The notes below the pieces were generated by a model. The model saw only the letters and a program-made list of their open reading frames with translations, ran no database searches and was not told the DNA's origin. Positions 10,712 to 19,885 of a DNA stretch of 64,000 nt are shown piece by piece. This stretch comes from Candidatus Caldilinea saccharophila (GTDB lineage: Bacteria; Chloroflexota; Anaerolineae; Caldilineales; Caldilineaceae). The position numbers were made by a program, and so were the translations under genes. Every line of letters starts with the position of its first letter. The stretch's first letter is position 1. The stretch covers positions 84,501 through 148,500 of the forward strand of contig JADJVW010000003.1 of NCBI GenBank assembly GCA_016710365.1, read 5' to 3'.

Positions 10712-10740
10712 GCGTCGCTGGCTCACCACCTATCGCTCAC

Positions 10741-10783
10741 ACAACTGGCGCACGCTGCGGCGTGCGCCAGTTGTCTTTATTGT
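10741..10783 (+). terminator. Rho-independent terminator after paralog B
   Basis: A perfect 15-bp stem, ACAACTGGCGCACGC (10741-10755) with GCGTGCGCCAGTTGT (10760-10774), closes a 4-base loop and is followed by a short T-rich tail (CTTTATTGT). Confidence 0.88.
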
Positions 10784-10939
10784 ATACTCGTTCCTTTGTT
10801 GCAGGGATCATTTGCCAAAGGCCTCTGAATTGGGCAGAATGAGTGTGAAATCGATTTCGCCAGTCACGGATTTTGGGAATGAAGACGTTACATTCTCAGC
10901 CGTGCGGCAAGTTCACACCGTTAAGGAAGGGAATAAATC

Positions 10940-11905
10940 ATGAATTACCGTCGCCTAGGGAACGCTGGTCTGAAGGTCAGCGAACTGTCATTTGGCTCCT
11001 GGGTCTCATTTGGGACGCAGATGAATGTTGACACCGCGTACGACTGCATGGTGGCCGCCTATGATGCAGGCGTCAACTTTTTCGACAATGCAGAAGCGTA
11101 TGCGCGCGGTGAGTCCGAAGTGATCATGGGACAGATCCTCAAGCGCGCCGGCTGGCGCCGCGCCAGCTATGTCGTCTCCACGAAATTTTACTGGGGCTTG
11201 AACGACGGTCCGAATGAGCGCAACACACTTAACCGCAAGTATTTGATGCAGGCAATCGACAATTCGCTCAAACGCTTTGACATGGAATATGTCGATCTCA
11301 TTTTCTGTCATCGTGCTGACCCGAACACGCCGATCGAGGAAACAGTCTTTGCGATGGACGACATCATCCGCCAGGGCAAGGCGCTCTATTGGGGCACGTC
11401 AGAATGGAGCGCCGACGAAATTCGTGCGGCCTGGGAAATTGCCGAGCGCCACCATCTGCACAAACCGCAGATGGATCAACCGCAGTACAATATGCTGCAC
11501 CGTGACCGCGTCGAGAAGGAGTATGCGCGCCTCTATGACGACATCGGGCTTGGCCTGACCATCTGGAGCCCGCTGGCGTCCGGTCTGCTCACCGGCAAAT
11601 ACAATGATGGCATTCCCACGGACAGCCGCGCCAGCCTGCCTGGCTACGAGTGGCTGAAATCGCGACTGACTGACCCCAATCTGTTGACAACCGTGCGCGC
11701 ACTCAAGCCGATTGCCGACGGGCTTGGCTGCACCATGTCGCAGCTTGCCATTGCCTGGTGCGTCAAGAACCCGCACGTCAGCACCGTGATCACGGGCGCC
11801 AGCCGCGTCTCCCAGGTGCACGAAAACATGAAGGCGCTGGAGATCGTCCCCAAACTTACGGAGGATGTCATGGCGCGCATTGATGCGATTCTCAAGGAAA
11901 GTTAG
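10940..11905 (+). CDS. Aldo/keto reductase (Kv-beta/YghZ-like)
   Basis: A 321-residue NADPH-dependent oxidoreductase with the (alpha/beta)8 fold expected for AKR enzymes, which reduce aldehydes or ketones in the cytoplasm. It begins YRRLGNAGLKVSELSFGSW, the usual AKR opening. The catalytic tetrad is visible as Asp and Tyr in FFDNAEAYARG, Lys in VVSTKFYWG and His in IFCHRADP. The C-terminal cofactor segment VITGASRVSQVHENMKAL is complete. The start ATG follows AAGGAAGGG by about 8 bases. The length matches the potassium-channel beta-subunit-like group. The physiological substrate is unknown and the neighbours do not suggest one. Confidence 0.92.
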   Translation: MNYRRLGNAGLKVSELSFGSWVSFGTQMNVDTAYDCMVAAYDAGVNFFDNAEAYARGESEVIMGQILKRAGWRRASYVVSTKFYWGLNDGPNERNTLNRKYLMQAIDNSLKRFDMEYVDLIFCHRADPNTPIEETVFAMDDIIRQGKALYWGTSEWSADEIRAAWEIAERHHLHKPQMDQPQYNMLHRDRVEKEYARLYDDIGLGLTIWSPLASGLLTGKYNDGIPTDSRASLPGYEWLKSRLTDPNLLTTVRALKPIADGLGCTMSQLAIAWCVKNPHVSTVITGASRVSQVHENMKALEIVPKLTEDVMARIDAILKES

Positions 11906-11982
11906 TCACTGGTCGCGTGATATACACGTCGGACTAATAGCCTGACCTACTTTCATAAACCTACCTTCGTATGATTGCCATC

Positions 11983-12017
11983 AACCTTCCAGGAGGAGTA
12001 CAGCCTCCTGGAAGGTT
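11983..12017 (+). promoter_or_regulatory. Perfect hairpin enclosing AGGAGG ahead of the YbaK gene
   Basis: AACCTTCCAGGAGG (11983-11996) pairs over 14 bp with CCTCCTGGAAGGTT (12004-12017) around a 7-base loop. No T-run follows, so it is a poor terminator. The left arm contains an ideal Shine-Dalgarno sequence that is sequestered by the stem. It lies 13 bases before the likely start at 12031. Confidence 0.55.
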
Positions 12018-12030
12018 TGCAAAGGCCAGG

Positions 12031-12516
12031 ATGAACACAGCAGCGTTACCGCCAGTCGCAGCGGTGCTTGACCAGCTCGGCGTTTCGTATCGCCTCTTTA
12101 CCCATCCTGACCCGGTCAACTCGCTGGAGCAGGCGGCGCGCGAGCGCCAACGCCCCGCACAGATTGTGCGCAGCATCCTCTTCCGGCTGGCGCAAGATCG
12201 CTTTGCGATGGTGCTGGTGGCCGGCCCGTCGCAGGTGGATTGGAAGCGACTGCGCCAGCATCTCGGCCAATCGCGTCTGACGATGGCCACCGCGGAGGAA
12301 GTGTTAACCGTCACCGGCTACCCAATCGGCGCGGTCTCGCCCCTCGGATTGCCGCAGCCACTGCCCCTCTACATCGACGAGAGCGTCTTGGCCGAGACCG
12401 AGGTCTCGATTGGTTCGGGCGTACGTGGGACAACGGTGATTTTACAGAGTACAGACCTGAGGGCGATGCTGCCTGCGGCGGAGCTCGGCGTCTTTCGCCA
12501 AACTGAAACCACATGA
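12031..12516 (+). CDS. YbaK/EbsC-family aminoacyl-tRNA deacylase
   Basis: A 161-residue protein of the YbaK/ProX editing family, which hydrolyses mischarged aminoacyl-tRNAs such as Cys-tRNA(Pro). The opening VAAVLDQLGVSYRLFTHPDP is the family's typical N-terminal pattern. It is followed by IVRSILFR, a VLVAGPSQVDWKRL segment, and a C-terminal LPLYIDESVL...IGSGVRG that lines the active site. An upstream ATG at 11971 would add 20 residues encoded by the hairpin at 11983-12017. I prefer ATG 12031 because the protein then has normal family length. The exact amino-acid specificity is unknown. Confidence 0.85.
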   Translation: MNTAALPPVAAVLDQLGVSYRLFTHPDPVNSLEQAARERQRPAQIVRSILFRLAQDRFAMVLVAGPSQVDWKRLRQHLGQSRLTMATAEEVLTVTGYPIGAVSPLGLPQPLPLYIDESVLAETEVSIGSGVRGTTVILQSTDLRAMLPAAELGVFRQTETT

Positions 12517-12680
12517 AACAAATTGGGGCCAGATTCCCCGCTCACAATTTTTCACTTTCGCAACGCATCCACGATTCAACGGCAATTCGCTTTCGCTATA
12601 ATTACTAATGGATACCATGCGCTTGCGCACTAGTTTTGTTATCCGCCGTCGAAGGAGCAATTAACTTTTGGGGTTTATTT

Positions 12681-13862
12681 ATGCCAAATACAACATTTCG
12701 CCATTTGAAAGCACTAAGCGTAGAAATTGGCGCACGACCCAGCGGATCGGTGGGAAATCAGGCCGCCGCCGCTTATATCGAGTCGGTGTTTCGGCGCTGC
12801 GGATTGGCCGTTGAGACGCAAGAATTCGCCTGCCCAGCGTGGGAAGAACTCGGCGCCTGGCTCTGTATGCACGACTCTGCGATCCCTGTCGCCGCCAACC
12901 CGTACTCTCCTTCCTGCCTCGTGTCCGCCCCTCTGATGCCTCTCTGTACAGGCGAGGAGTTGGAGGCAGCGGATCTGAAAGGCAAACTGGCAGTACTCTA
13001 TGGCGAGCTGGTGCATCACCCGCTCCCGCCGAAGGCGAAAAGTTTTAAGGACGGCGCAAACGCTCGCATTGTCGAACTGTTAGAAGCAAAACAACCCGTC
13101 GCAATTCTGGCCGTACAGCAACGCGCCGGTGAAATCGAACGCTTGATCGAGGACTGGGAATTCCACATACCCTCAGCGACTGTGTCCGCTCAGGTGGGCG
13201 CGATGCTGCTCCAGCACGCTGGTGAGACCGCACGACTGCGCATTGACACGCGCCAGAGCCGCGGCGTCACCGCCAATGTCGTCGGTCGGCTGCCTGGTCT
13301 GATCCGCCAGCAGATCGTTCTGTGCGCCCACTATGACACAAAGGTCGACACGCCAGGCGCCAGCGACAATGCCAGCGGCGTGGCGGTGATGTTGGCGCTG
13401 GCCGAACAACTTTGCCGCCAGGAACAGCCATACAGCCTCGAATTTGTGGCCTTCACCGGCCAAGAATATCTGCCATTGGGCGACGACGAGTATGTACGCC
13501 GGCGTGGCAATAGCTTCAACTCGATCGATGCTGTGCTCAACTTCGATGCGGTTGGTCTGCGCAACGGGCCAAACGCGGTCGCCGGCTTCAACCTGCCGCC
13601 GGTCATGCAAGCCAATCTCGAACGCGTGACGGCCCATTTCCCCGAAGTCACATGGATGGAGCCGTGGCCGGAAGGCAACCATTCGACCTTTGCTTTCCGC
13701 GGCGTGCCGTCCCTGGCCTTTACGGCCAAAGTTGAGGATGCGCACTATCATCTGCGCTCCGATACGATAGATCAGATCAGCCGGGAGCGCCTCGACGAGA
13801 TGGTGATGCTGGGTGGGAAGATGGTCGAAGAAATGGCGCTGAGCCTGCGCATGCCCGCCTAG
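12681..13862 (+). CDS. M28-family zinc aminopeptidase
   Basis: A 393-residue protein of the peptidase M28 family. Metal-site motifs occur in order: LCAHYDTKVDTPGASDNASG (first His and bridging Asp), AFTGQEYLPLG (catalytic Glu region), NFDAVGLRNG and NHSTFAFRGVPSLAFT (last His). A PA-like insert appears before the catalytic core (residues ~80-160). No signal peptide is seen, so it may be cytoplasmic. ATG 12681 is preferred; the longer TTG-started frame from 12636 adds an unlikely N-terminus. The ribosome-binding site is weak (TTGGGG). Family members release N-terminal amino acids from peptides. Confidence 0.87.
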   Translation: MPNTTFRHLKALSVEIGARPSGSVGNQAAAAYIESVFRRCGLAVETQEFACPAWEELGAWLCMHDSAIPVAANPYSPSCLVSAPLMPLCTGEELEAADLKGKLAVLYGELVHHPLPPKAKSFKDGANARIVELLEAKQPVAILAVQQRAGEIERLIEDWEFHIPSATVSAQVGAMLLQHAGETARLRIDTRQSRGVTANVVGRLPGLIRQQIVLCAHYDTKVDTPGASDNASGVAVMLALAEQLCRQEQPYSLEFVAFTGQEYLPLGDDEYVRRRGNSFNSIDAVLNFDAVGLRNGPNAVAGFNLPPVMQANLERVTAHFPEVTWMEPWPEGNHSTFAFRGVPSLAFTAKVEDAHYHLRSDTIDQISRERLDEMVMLGGKMVEEMALSLRMPA

Positions 13863-13884
13863 TCATGCTCATCTCTGCCCGCTG

Positions 13885-14745
13885 GTGACGCTGTTTTCAC
13901 TTGGACTCGTCCTCATATCCGCCCTGCTTCATGCGCTTTGGAATCTCCTGGCAAAGCGCGCCCAGGGCGGCGCCGCCTTCACCTGGCTTTTTTCGGCGTT
14001 GACGGCGCCGCTCTGGGCGCCCATTGTGGCCATCTATGTACTCTTCTGGCAACCTCAGCTTAGCTGGATAGGGGCGCTCTTTATTCTGGGGAGCGCCATC
14101 ATCCATGTAGGCTATTTCTTATTTCTGCAGCGAGGATATCGAACTGGCGACCTGTCGGTCGTCTATCCATTGGCGCGCGGTACAGGCCCGCTGCTGTCGA
14201 TGATCGGTGCGGTGCTGCTTTTGGGCGAGCGCCCTTCCCTCCTGGCCGTCGCAGGCGCGCTGTTTGTCATTATCGGCGTTTTTTTCATTGCCGGCGGCGC
14301 ACAGATGGTGCGCGCTCGACGGGCTGCCGCCGGCGTAGGCTATGGGCTGCTGACAGGGCTGCTGATCGCCACCTACACGTTATGGGACAAGACAGCGGTC
14401 AGCACCATTCTGGTGGCGCCGCTGCTATTGGAATATGGCTCCAGCATTGGCCGCACCTTGCTGCTCACGCCGCTTGCGCTCCGCCGGCGTGCGGAAGTAG
14501 TCTACGAATGGCGCACGCACCGGTGGGAAGCGCTGGGCATCGCGTTGTTAAGTTCGTTGGCGTACATCCTGGTGTTGACAGCGCTGATCACCGCGCCGGT
14601 CAGCTACATTGCCCCGGCGCGCGAAGTGAGCATCCTGTTTGGGGCGCTGCTGGGAACCTGGCTGCTCAAAGAGGGCGACACATGGCAGCGATTAGTTTCC
14701 GCCGGGCTGATGGTGATCGGGATCGTGCTGCTGACGTTGGGGTAG
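13885..14745 (+). CDS. EamA/DMT-family transporter
   Basis: A 286-residue integral membrane protein with about ten hydrophobic helices in two homologous halves, typical of the drug/metabolite transporter EamA fold. Pointers are HALWNLLAKRAQGG near the N-terminus, YPLARGTGPLLSMIGAVLLLGERPS ending the first half, and APAREVSILFGALLGTWLLKEG at the equivalent place in the second half. The start is a GTG at 13885 with a weak ribosome-binding site, 22 bases after the M28 gene, suggesting co-transcription. The substrate (metabolite or amino acid export) is unknown. It ends 4 bases from the convergent J-domain gene. Confidence 0.87.
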   Translation: MTLFSLGLVLISALLHALWNLLAKRAQGGAAFTWLFSALTAPLWAPIVAIYVLFWQPQLSWIGALFILGSAIIHVGYFLFLQRGYRTGDLSVVYPLARGTGPLLSMIGAVLLLGERPSLLAVAGALFVIIGVFFIAGGAQMVRARRAAAGVGYGLLTGLLIATYTLWDKTAVSTILVAPLLLEYGSSIGRTLLLTPLALRRRAEVVYEWRTHRWEALGIALLSSLAYILVLTALITAPVSYIAPAREVSILFGALLGTWLLKEGDTWQRLVSAGLMVIGIVLLTLG

Positions 14746-14749
14746 AAGC

Positions 14750-15739
14750 TTATCCGCCGCGCAGCCACTGCAAGACGATGACAAGCAGGATGAGGGTGTT
14801 CGCAATGCCGATGATCGCAGCAACTTGCCAGAGACGCATGAGCGCGTGGTTCCGCTGCTGCGTTGCCGTAAATGCATCCAGTTCGATTTGCAGGCGCGCG
14901 GCTTCGGTCTCGCTGAAGCTGAGCGCGGAGGAATAGGTTTGCATGGTATGCTGCGCCGTGCGCTGCTCTTGGGTGACCTGCTCCTGAAGCAACTTGCTGC
15001 CGCCAAGCACCTCGGCGAGCTGACGGTTGCGCTCTTCCAGCTCGGCGCGCAGCCGCTCGATGCGCTGATTGAATGAGTCAAGCCGGCTTTGGCTCGAGCT
15101 TTCCCAGGCAGCTTTTGCCGCGTTCATGCGATCGATCAGCGCGGTCTTGCGTTCCGCCTCCTGCTGCAGACGTTCGATCTTGCGCTCCGCATGATCAAGC
15201 TTCTCCTGGAGCGTGCGCCCCTGGGTGTGGGCGTCCTGCGTCAGTTGCTCAACCTGAAGCAGAAGCGCCTTTTGTTCGACCTCAAATGCCCCGCGTTCGG
15301 TGCTGCGCATCTGCTCCAGTTCGGTCAAGCGGTCGCTCAAGCTGGCATTGGTGCGCTCGTATTTTTCCAGCCGGTCGCGACTTTTGAGCAACTCTTGCTC
15401 CACCTGGGCCAGCCGCTGGCTGGCGCGCGCCATATCTTGCAGCGACTGGGCATAGACGGACGCGGCGGGGCGACCTATACCCGGATCGACGCCTCCCAGC
15501 AGGCGTCGCGAGGCGTCGAACGCCGAGCGCAGTTGCACATCGGAAAGCACGCGGTACGCTTCGTTGACGCGCTTGATCTGCTGCTCGGCCTGATGATGAT
15601 GCTCCGAATTGCGCCGGTAGCGATCCGGGTGAAACGCCAGCGCCAGAAATCGATAGCGTTGCCGGATCTCATCATCCGAAGCCAACGTCGAGACGCCGAG
15701 CACTTCATAGTGATCCGCCTGATGTAGGGAGGAGGCCAT
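14750..15739 (-). CDS. J-domain protein with coiled coil and C-terminal membrane anchor
   Basis: A 329-residue protein. Residues ~8-75 form a DnaJ J-domain (DHYEVLGVSTLASDDEIRQRYRFLAL) with the essential HPD in FHPDRYRR, so it should stimulate a DnaK-type ATPase. Residues ~100-280 are a long Glu/Gln/Arg-rich coiled coil. The C-terminus is a single transmembrane helix (WQVAAIIGIANTLILLVIVLQW) with a short cytoplasmic end. There is no zinc-finger or DnaJ C-terminal domain, so it is a specialised co-chaperone rather than DnaJ itself. ATG 15739 is chosen because GAGGTAAG precedes it; an upstream ATG at 15787 lacks such a site. It would recruit Hsp70 to the membrane; clients are unknown. Confidence 0.85.
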   Translation of the reverse strand: MASSLHQADHYEVLGVSTLASDDEIRQRYRFLALAFHPDRYRRNSEHHHQAEQQIKRVNEAYRVLSDVQLRSAFDASRRLLGGVDPGIGRPAASVYAQSLQDMARASQRLAQVEQELLKSRDRLEKYERTNASLSDRLTELEQMRSTERGAFEVEQKALLLQVEQLTQDAHTQGRTLQEKLDHAERKIERLQQEAERKTALIDRMNAAKAAWESSSQSRLDSFNQRIERLRAELEERNRQLAEVLGGSKLLQEQVTQEQRTAQHTMQTYSSALSFSETEAARLQIELDAFTATQQRNHALMRLWQVAAIIGIANTLILLVIVLQWLRGG

Positions 15740-15995
15740 GTTTTTCTTACCTCTGGTGGCGACTGACAAACCGCCACATCGATGCACTGTCGCGTCGGCT
15801 GCATTCTACTTCACGTTGACCACAGGCTCCAATGGCAGCCTTTCAGGTTGCAGCTAGAGGCTTATCCTGATCTGCCAATCTCCAATTCGAGTCTCCTTTT
15901 GTGTGCGTGATACAATTGAGTGTGGCGTCCCTACCGAGGAAGCCAAGCAACCTATGTGACAATCCCACCCGACGGTGACCCAAAAGGGGAGACGA

Positions 15996-16547
15996 ATGAG
16001 TTACGACGGTCGCGTTTTCACCGTGCAGCTTGGCAACGTCATGCGCAAACTGCCGATTTTCCAAGTCGCGCCAGGCGTCAAGATTGCGATCTTCAACATG
16101 TTGGGCGACGCCGAAGTCGTGGAGACGGCCGCTTCCCTGTTGTCAGCGCGTATGCCCACCGCGGCTGAGGTGCTGATTGTGCCCGAAGTAAAAGCGGTGC
16201 CGCTGGCGCACGCGTTGGCGGTGCAAAGCAAGCTGCCCTATGTCGTCGTGCGCAAATTCCGCAAGCCTTACATGGTGGACTGTCTGGAGACCGAGGTGAT
16301 GAGCATCACCACCGGCGCCCCGCAGAACTTATACATTGACGGCAAAGATGTGCATCTGGTGCGCAATAAAAACGTCGTGCTGGTTGACGACGTCATCAGC
16401 ACCGGCAGCACGCTGCGCGGCCTCCGCCAACTGATGGAGCTGGCGAATGCAACTGTGGTCGGGGAAATGGCAGTTTTCACCGAAGGCAAACCGGGAGATT
16501 GGGACGAAATTATTTCGCTAGGACATCTTCCTATTTTCGTGGACTGA
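15996..16547 (+). CDS. Phosphoribosyltransferase, adenine phosphoribosyltransferase-like
   Basis: A 183-residue type I PRTase. The PRPP-binding loop is VVLVDDVISTGSTLRGL (residues ~128-144), with two acidic residues followed by the TGST phosphate loop. FQVAPGVKIAIFNMLGD and LIVPEVKAVPLAHALA match the core of Apt/Xpt-like enzymes, which salvage purines with PRPP. ATG 15996 follows GGGGAG by 6 bases; the GTG at 15975 in the same frame is less likely. It sits 27 bases before prfA and may be co-transcribed. It could also be a regulator of the PurR type, but no separate DNA-binding domain is present. Confidence 0.82.
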   Translation: MSYDGRVFTVQLGNVMRKLPIFQVAPGVKIAIFNMLGDAEVVETAASLLSARMPTAAEVLIVPEVKAVPLAHALAVQSKLPYVVVRKFRKPYMVDCLETEVMSITTGAPQNLYIDGKDVHLVRNKNVVLVDDVISTGSTLRGLRQLMELANATVVGEMAVFTEGKPGDWDEIISLGHLPIFVD

Positions 16548-16574
16548 GAAAGATTGACGGACTGAGAGACGAGC

Positions 16575-17660
<1,086 letters not shown>

Positions 17661-17760
17661 ACCATCCTCTAGGTATTCGTGGGGCAACTGTGCCCTTGTA
17701 GTGTGCCTGTAGTTCGCCGGATGTCGCACGCGCAGCAACCAATGGTCAGCATAAAGTCAG

Positions 17761-17788
17761 TTGCATCGGCCCCGATTTCTGGTACAAT
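17761..17788 (+). promoter_or_regulatory. Predicted sigma-70 promoter for the prmC transcript
   Basis: TTGCAT (17761-17766) and TACAAT (17783-17788) are separated by 16 bases. Transcription would start near 17795, giving prmC a leader of about 280 bases. The leader holds an AGGAGG (17925-17930) six bases before a TTG that opens a frame overlapping prmC. Confidence 0.5.
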
Positions 17789-18072
17789 CGTCCATGCACA
17801 GGAATGTTTGTGAATGATTACCCAGCTAATGTACAAATATGGACGTCCTACCCGTTCTCTCTGCGGAAAAGACGCCCGCGTTCCAGCCTTAAACATGCAA
17901 TGATGCAAGTTTCTGTTGATTCCCAGGAGGAACCATTTGGCTATTTTACAGTTGGATGTTCGGCCAAAGAAGGGCGAACGCCGGAATCGTCGCGCTCAAG
18001 GGCGAGCTGCGACCGGCCCGAATGTAGTCCAGTCGTTGGACGGTCTTTTCACGATCCATCATCGCACCGGAG

Positions 18073-18993
18073 ATGCCATGTCTATCACTCCAGACGACGC
18101 GGCCGATCTGGCAGCAAGTGGTCTGGAAACTTTCACACGATGCCGAAGTCGGCCCGGCCATCAACGCGGGAACGCAACGGCTGGAGGAGGCGCATATTTC
18201 CACGGCGCGCCTCGACGCCCAGGTGATTCTGGCGCACGTGCTCGGCGTCGACCGCAGTTGGCTCTTTGCTCACTATGAGCACATCCTCACGCCCGACCAG
18301 GCTGAACGCTACATGGATTTGGTGGTGCGCCGCGTCGCACACGAACCCGTAGCCTATCTGGTCAACCACAAAGAATTTTACGGCATCGATTTGTACGTCG
18401 ACCCACGCGTCTTGATCCCACGCCCCGAAACTGAAATGTTGGTCGATCAAGTGCTCGCTGAAGCCACGATCCACAGCACGCGGCGGTTGGTGGTGGCGGA
18501 CGTCGGCACAGGCAGCGGCGCCATCGCCCTGGCAGTGGCGACGAACGCGCCAAACACCCACCTCTACGCCCTCGACATCAGCGCAGACGCCCTGGCGGTG
18601 GCGCGCAGAAATGTCGAGACCCACGCTTTGGCCGATCGGGTCACGCTGTTGCAGAGCGATCTGTTGGCAGGTTTGCCCGAACGCGCCGATGTCGTGGTGG
18701 CCAACCTGCCCTACGTGACCAGTGACGACTATGCCACGCTGGCGCCCGATATATGCAATTACGAACCTGCCGGTGCGCTGGTCGCCGGCCCGCTTGGGCT
18801 GGACGCCATCTCTCGGCTTCTGTCGCAACTGCCCGACCATGTAGCGCCGGGTGGATTGGTAGTGCTGGAGATCGGCTACAATCAAGGCGCCGCAGTGATC
18901 AGCCTGGTGGAGACGATCCTCAGCCAGGCGTCACAAGTCGAGCTACATCGAGACTATCAAGGACACGACCGCGTCGTGACGTTTCAACTATGA
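18073..18993 (+). CDS. prmC: Release factor glutamine N5-methyltransferase
   Basis: About 306 residues. It methylates the Gln of the GGQ motif in release factors using S-adenosylmethionine. The N-terminal helical domain contains ISTARLDAQVILAHVLGVDR. The SAM site is VADVGTGSGAIALAVA, and the substrate-binding NPPY motif appears as ANLPYV, a conservative change. DPRVLIPRPETEMLVDQ is a strong family signature. The exact start is uncertain: ATG 18073 lacks a well-spaced ribosome-binding site and GTG 18118 is an alternative. It follows prfA, its substrate gene. Confidence 0.9.
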   Translation: MPCLSLQTTRPIWQQVVWKLSHDAEVGPAINAGTQRLEEAHISTARLDAQVILAHVLGVDRSWLFAHYEHILTPDQAERYMDLVVRRVAHEPVAYLVNHKEFYGIDLYVDPRVLIPRPETEMLVDQVLAEATIHSTRRLVVADVGTGSGAIALAVATNAPNTHLYALDISADALAVARRNVETHALADRVTLLQSDLLAGLPERADVVVANLPYVTSDDYATLAPDICNYEPAGALVAGPLGLDAISRLLSQLPDHVAPGGLVVLEIGYNQGAAVISLVETILSQASQVELHRDYQGHDRVVTFQL

Positions 18994-19020
18994 ATCCATC
19001 CTGCGTTGCAAGTTCGTGCT

Positions 19021-19881
19021 ATGCCGCCATTTGATCTCGTCGTGCTCGACCTCGATGGCACGATCCTGAATGCTTACAAGCGCGCCCGCATCAGCCAGGT
19101 CGTCCACGACGCTATCGAAGCTGTGCAGCGCGCCGGCGTGCCCGTCACTATCGGCACAGGGCGCACGCTCGACTACATCCGGCATAGTCTACCCGGCGAT
19201 TTGCAACTGACGCATCCGGTGATCACAACGCAGGGCGCAGTCATCGGCGACCCTATCACAGGCAACGTGCTGGTTGAAATCTCCCTTCCGCTCGACCAAG
19301 CGCGTGCGATTGCCGCCTTTGTCGACGAACATCGTTACCCGACCGCGTTCTACTTCAACGACGCCGAGGGCCGCACCCAGATCTATCAAAATGCACGCGG
19401 TGATACGCCTGACGAGGAGGAACTGCTCCATCATCTGTTGGGTGCGCCGGCCGCGCTGGTGGAGTCGTTTCATCCACTGCTGGCCGCGCCGCACGCCCAT
19501 CCCCCGATCAAGGTAGTCGCCTTCAACCACAACTTACCCGGCGACATCGACCTGTTGCCTGAATATCAGCGCCGCTTTGCACCGCCGTTGACGATTACAC
19601 GCACCCACGAGTGGCTGGTCGAGACCACCGCCGCCGGCGTCGACAAAGGCAGCGGGCTGCGCCGGCTGTGCGAGCTGCTCGGCATCGACGTCCGCCGTGT
19701 GCTGGCGATCGGCGACAGCGACAACGATATTCCCATGCTCCAGGCCGCAGGCTTTGGCATCGCGATGGGCAACGCCGGCGACCATGTCAAAGCCGTCGCT
19801 GATTGGATTGCCCCCACCCTCGACGAAGAAGGCGCGGCTGTGGCGTTGCAGCAGTGGATTCTCGATCCTCTGGAAAGGTGA
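19021..19881 (+). CDS. Cof-type HAD-superfamily hydrolase
   Basis: A 286-residue HAD phosphatase of the Cof/YidA type (class IIB cap). The nucleophile motif is FDLVVLDLDGTIL near residue 10. TIGTGRTL supplies motif II. Lys in VDKGSGLRRLCELLGID is motif III, and AIGDSDNDIPMLQAAG is motif IV. Such enzymes remove phosphate from sugar phosphates or cofactors in the cytoplasm; the substrate is unknown. ATG 19021 is chosen over a TTG at 19006. It ends 4 bases before the next start, so the two genes are probably co-transcribed. Confidence 0.9.
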   Translation: MPPFDLVVLDLDGTILNAYKRARISQVVHDAIEAVQRAGVPVTIGTGRTLDYIRHSLPGDLQLTHPVITTQGAVIGDPITGNVLVEISLPLDQARAIAAFVDEHRYPTAFYFNDAEGRTQIYQNARGDTPDEEELLHHLLGAPAALVESFHPLLAAPHAHPPIKVVAFNHNLPGDIDLLPEYQRRFAPPLTITRTHEWLVETTAAGVDKGSGLRRLCELLGIDVRRVLAIGDSDNDIPMLQAAGFGIAMGNAGDHVKAVADWIAPTLDEEGAAVALQQWILDPLER

Positions 19882-19885
19882 GACG

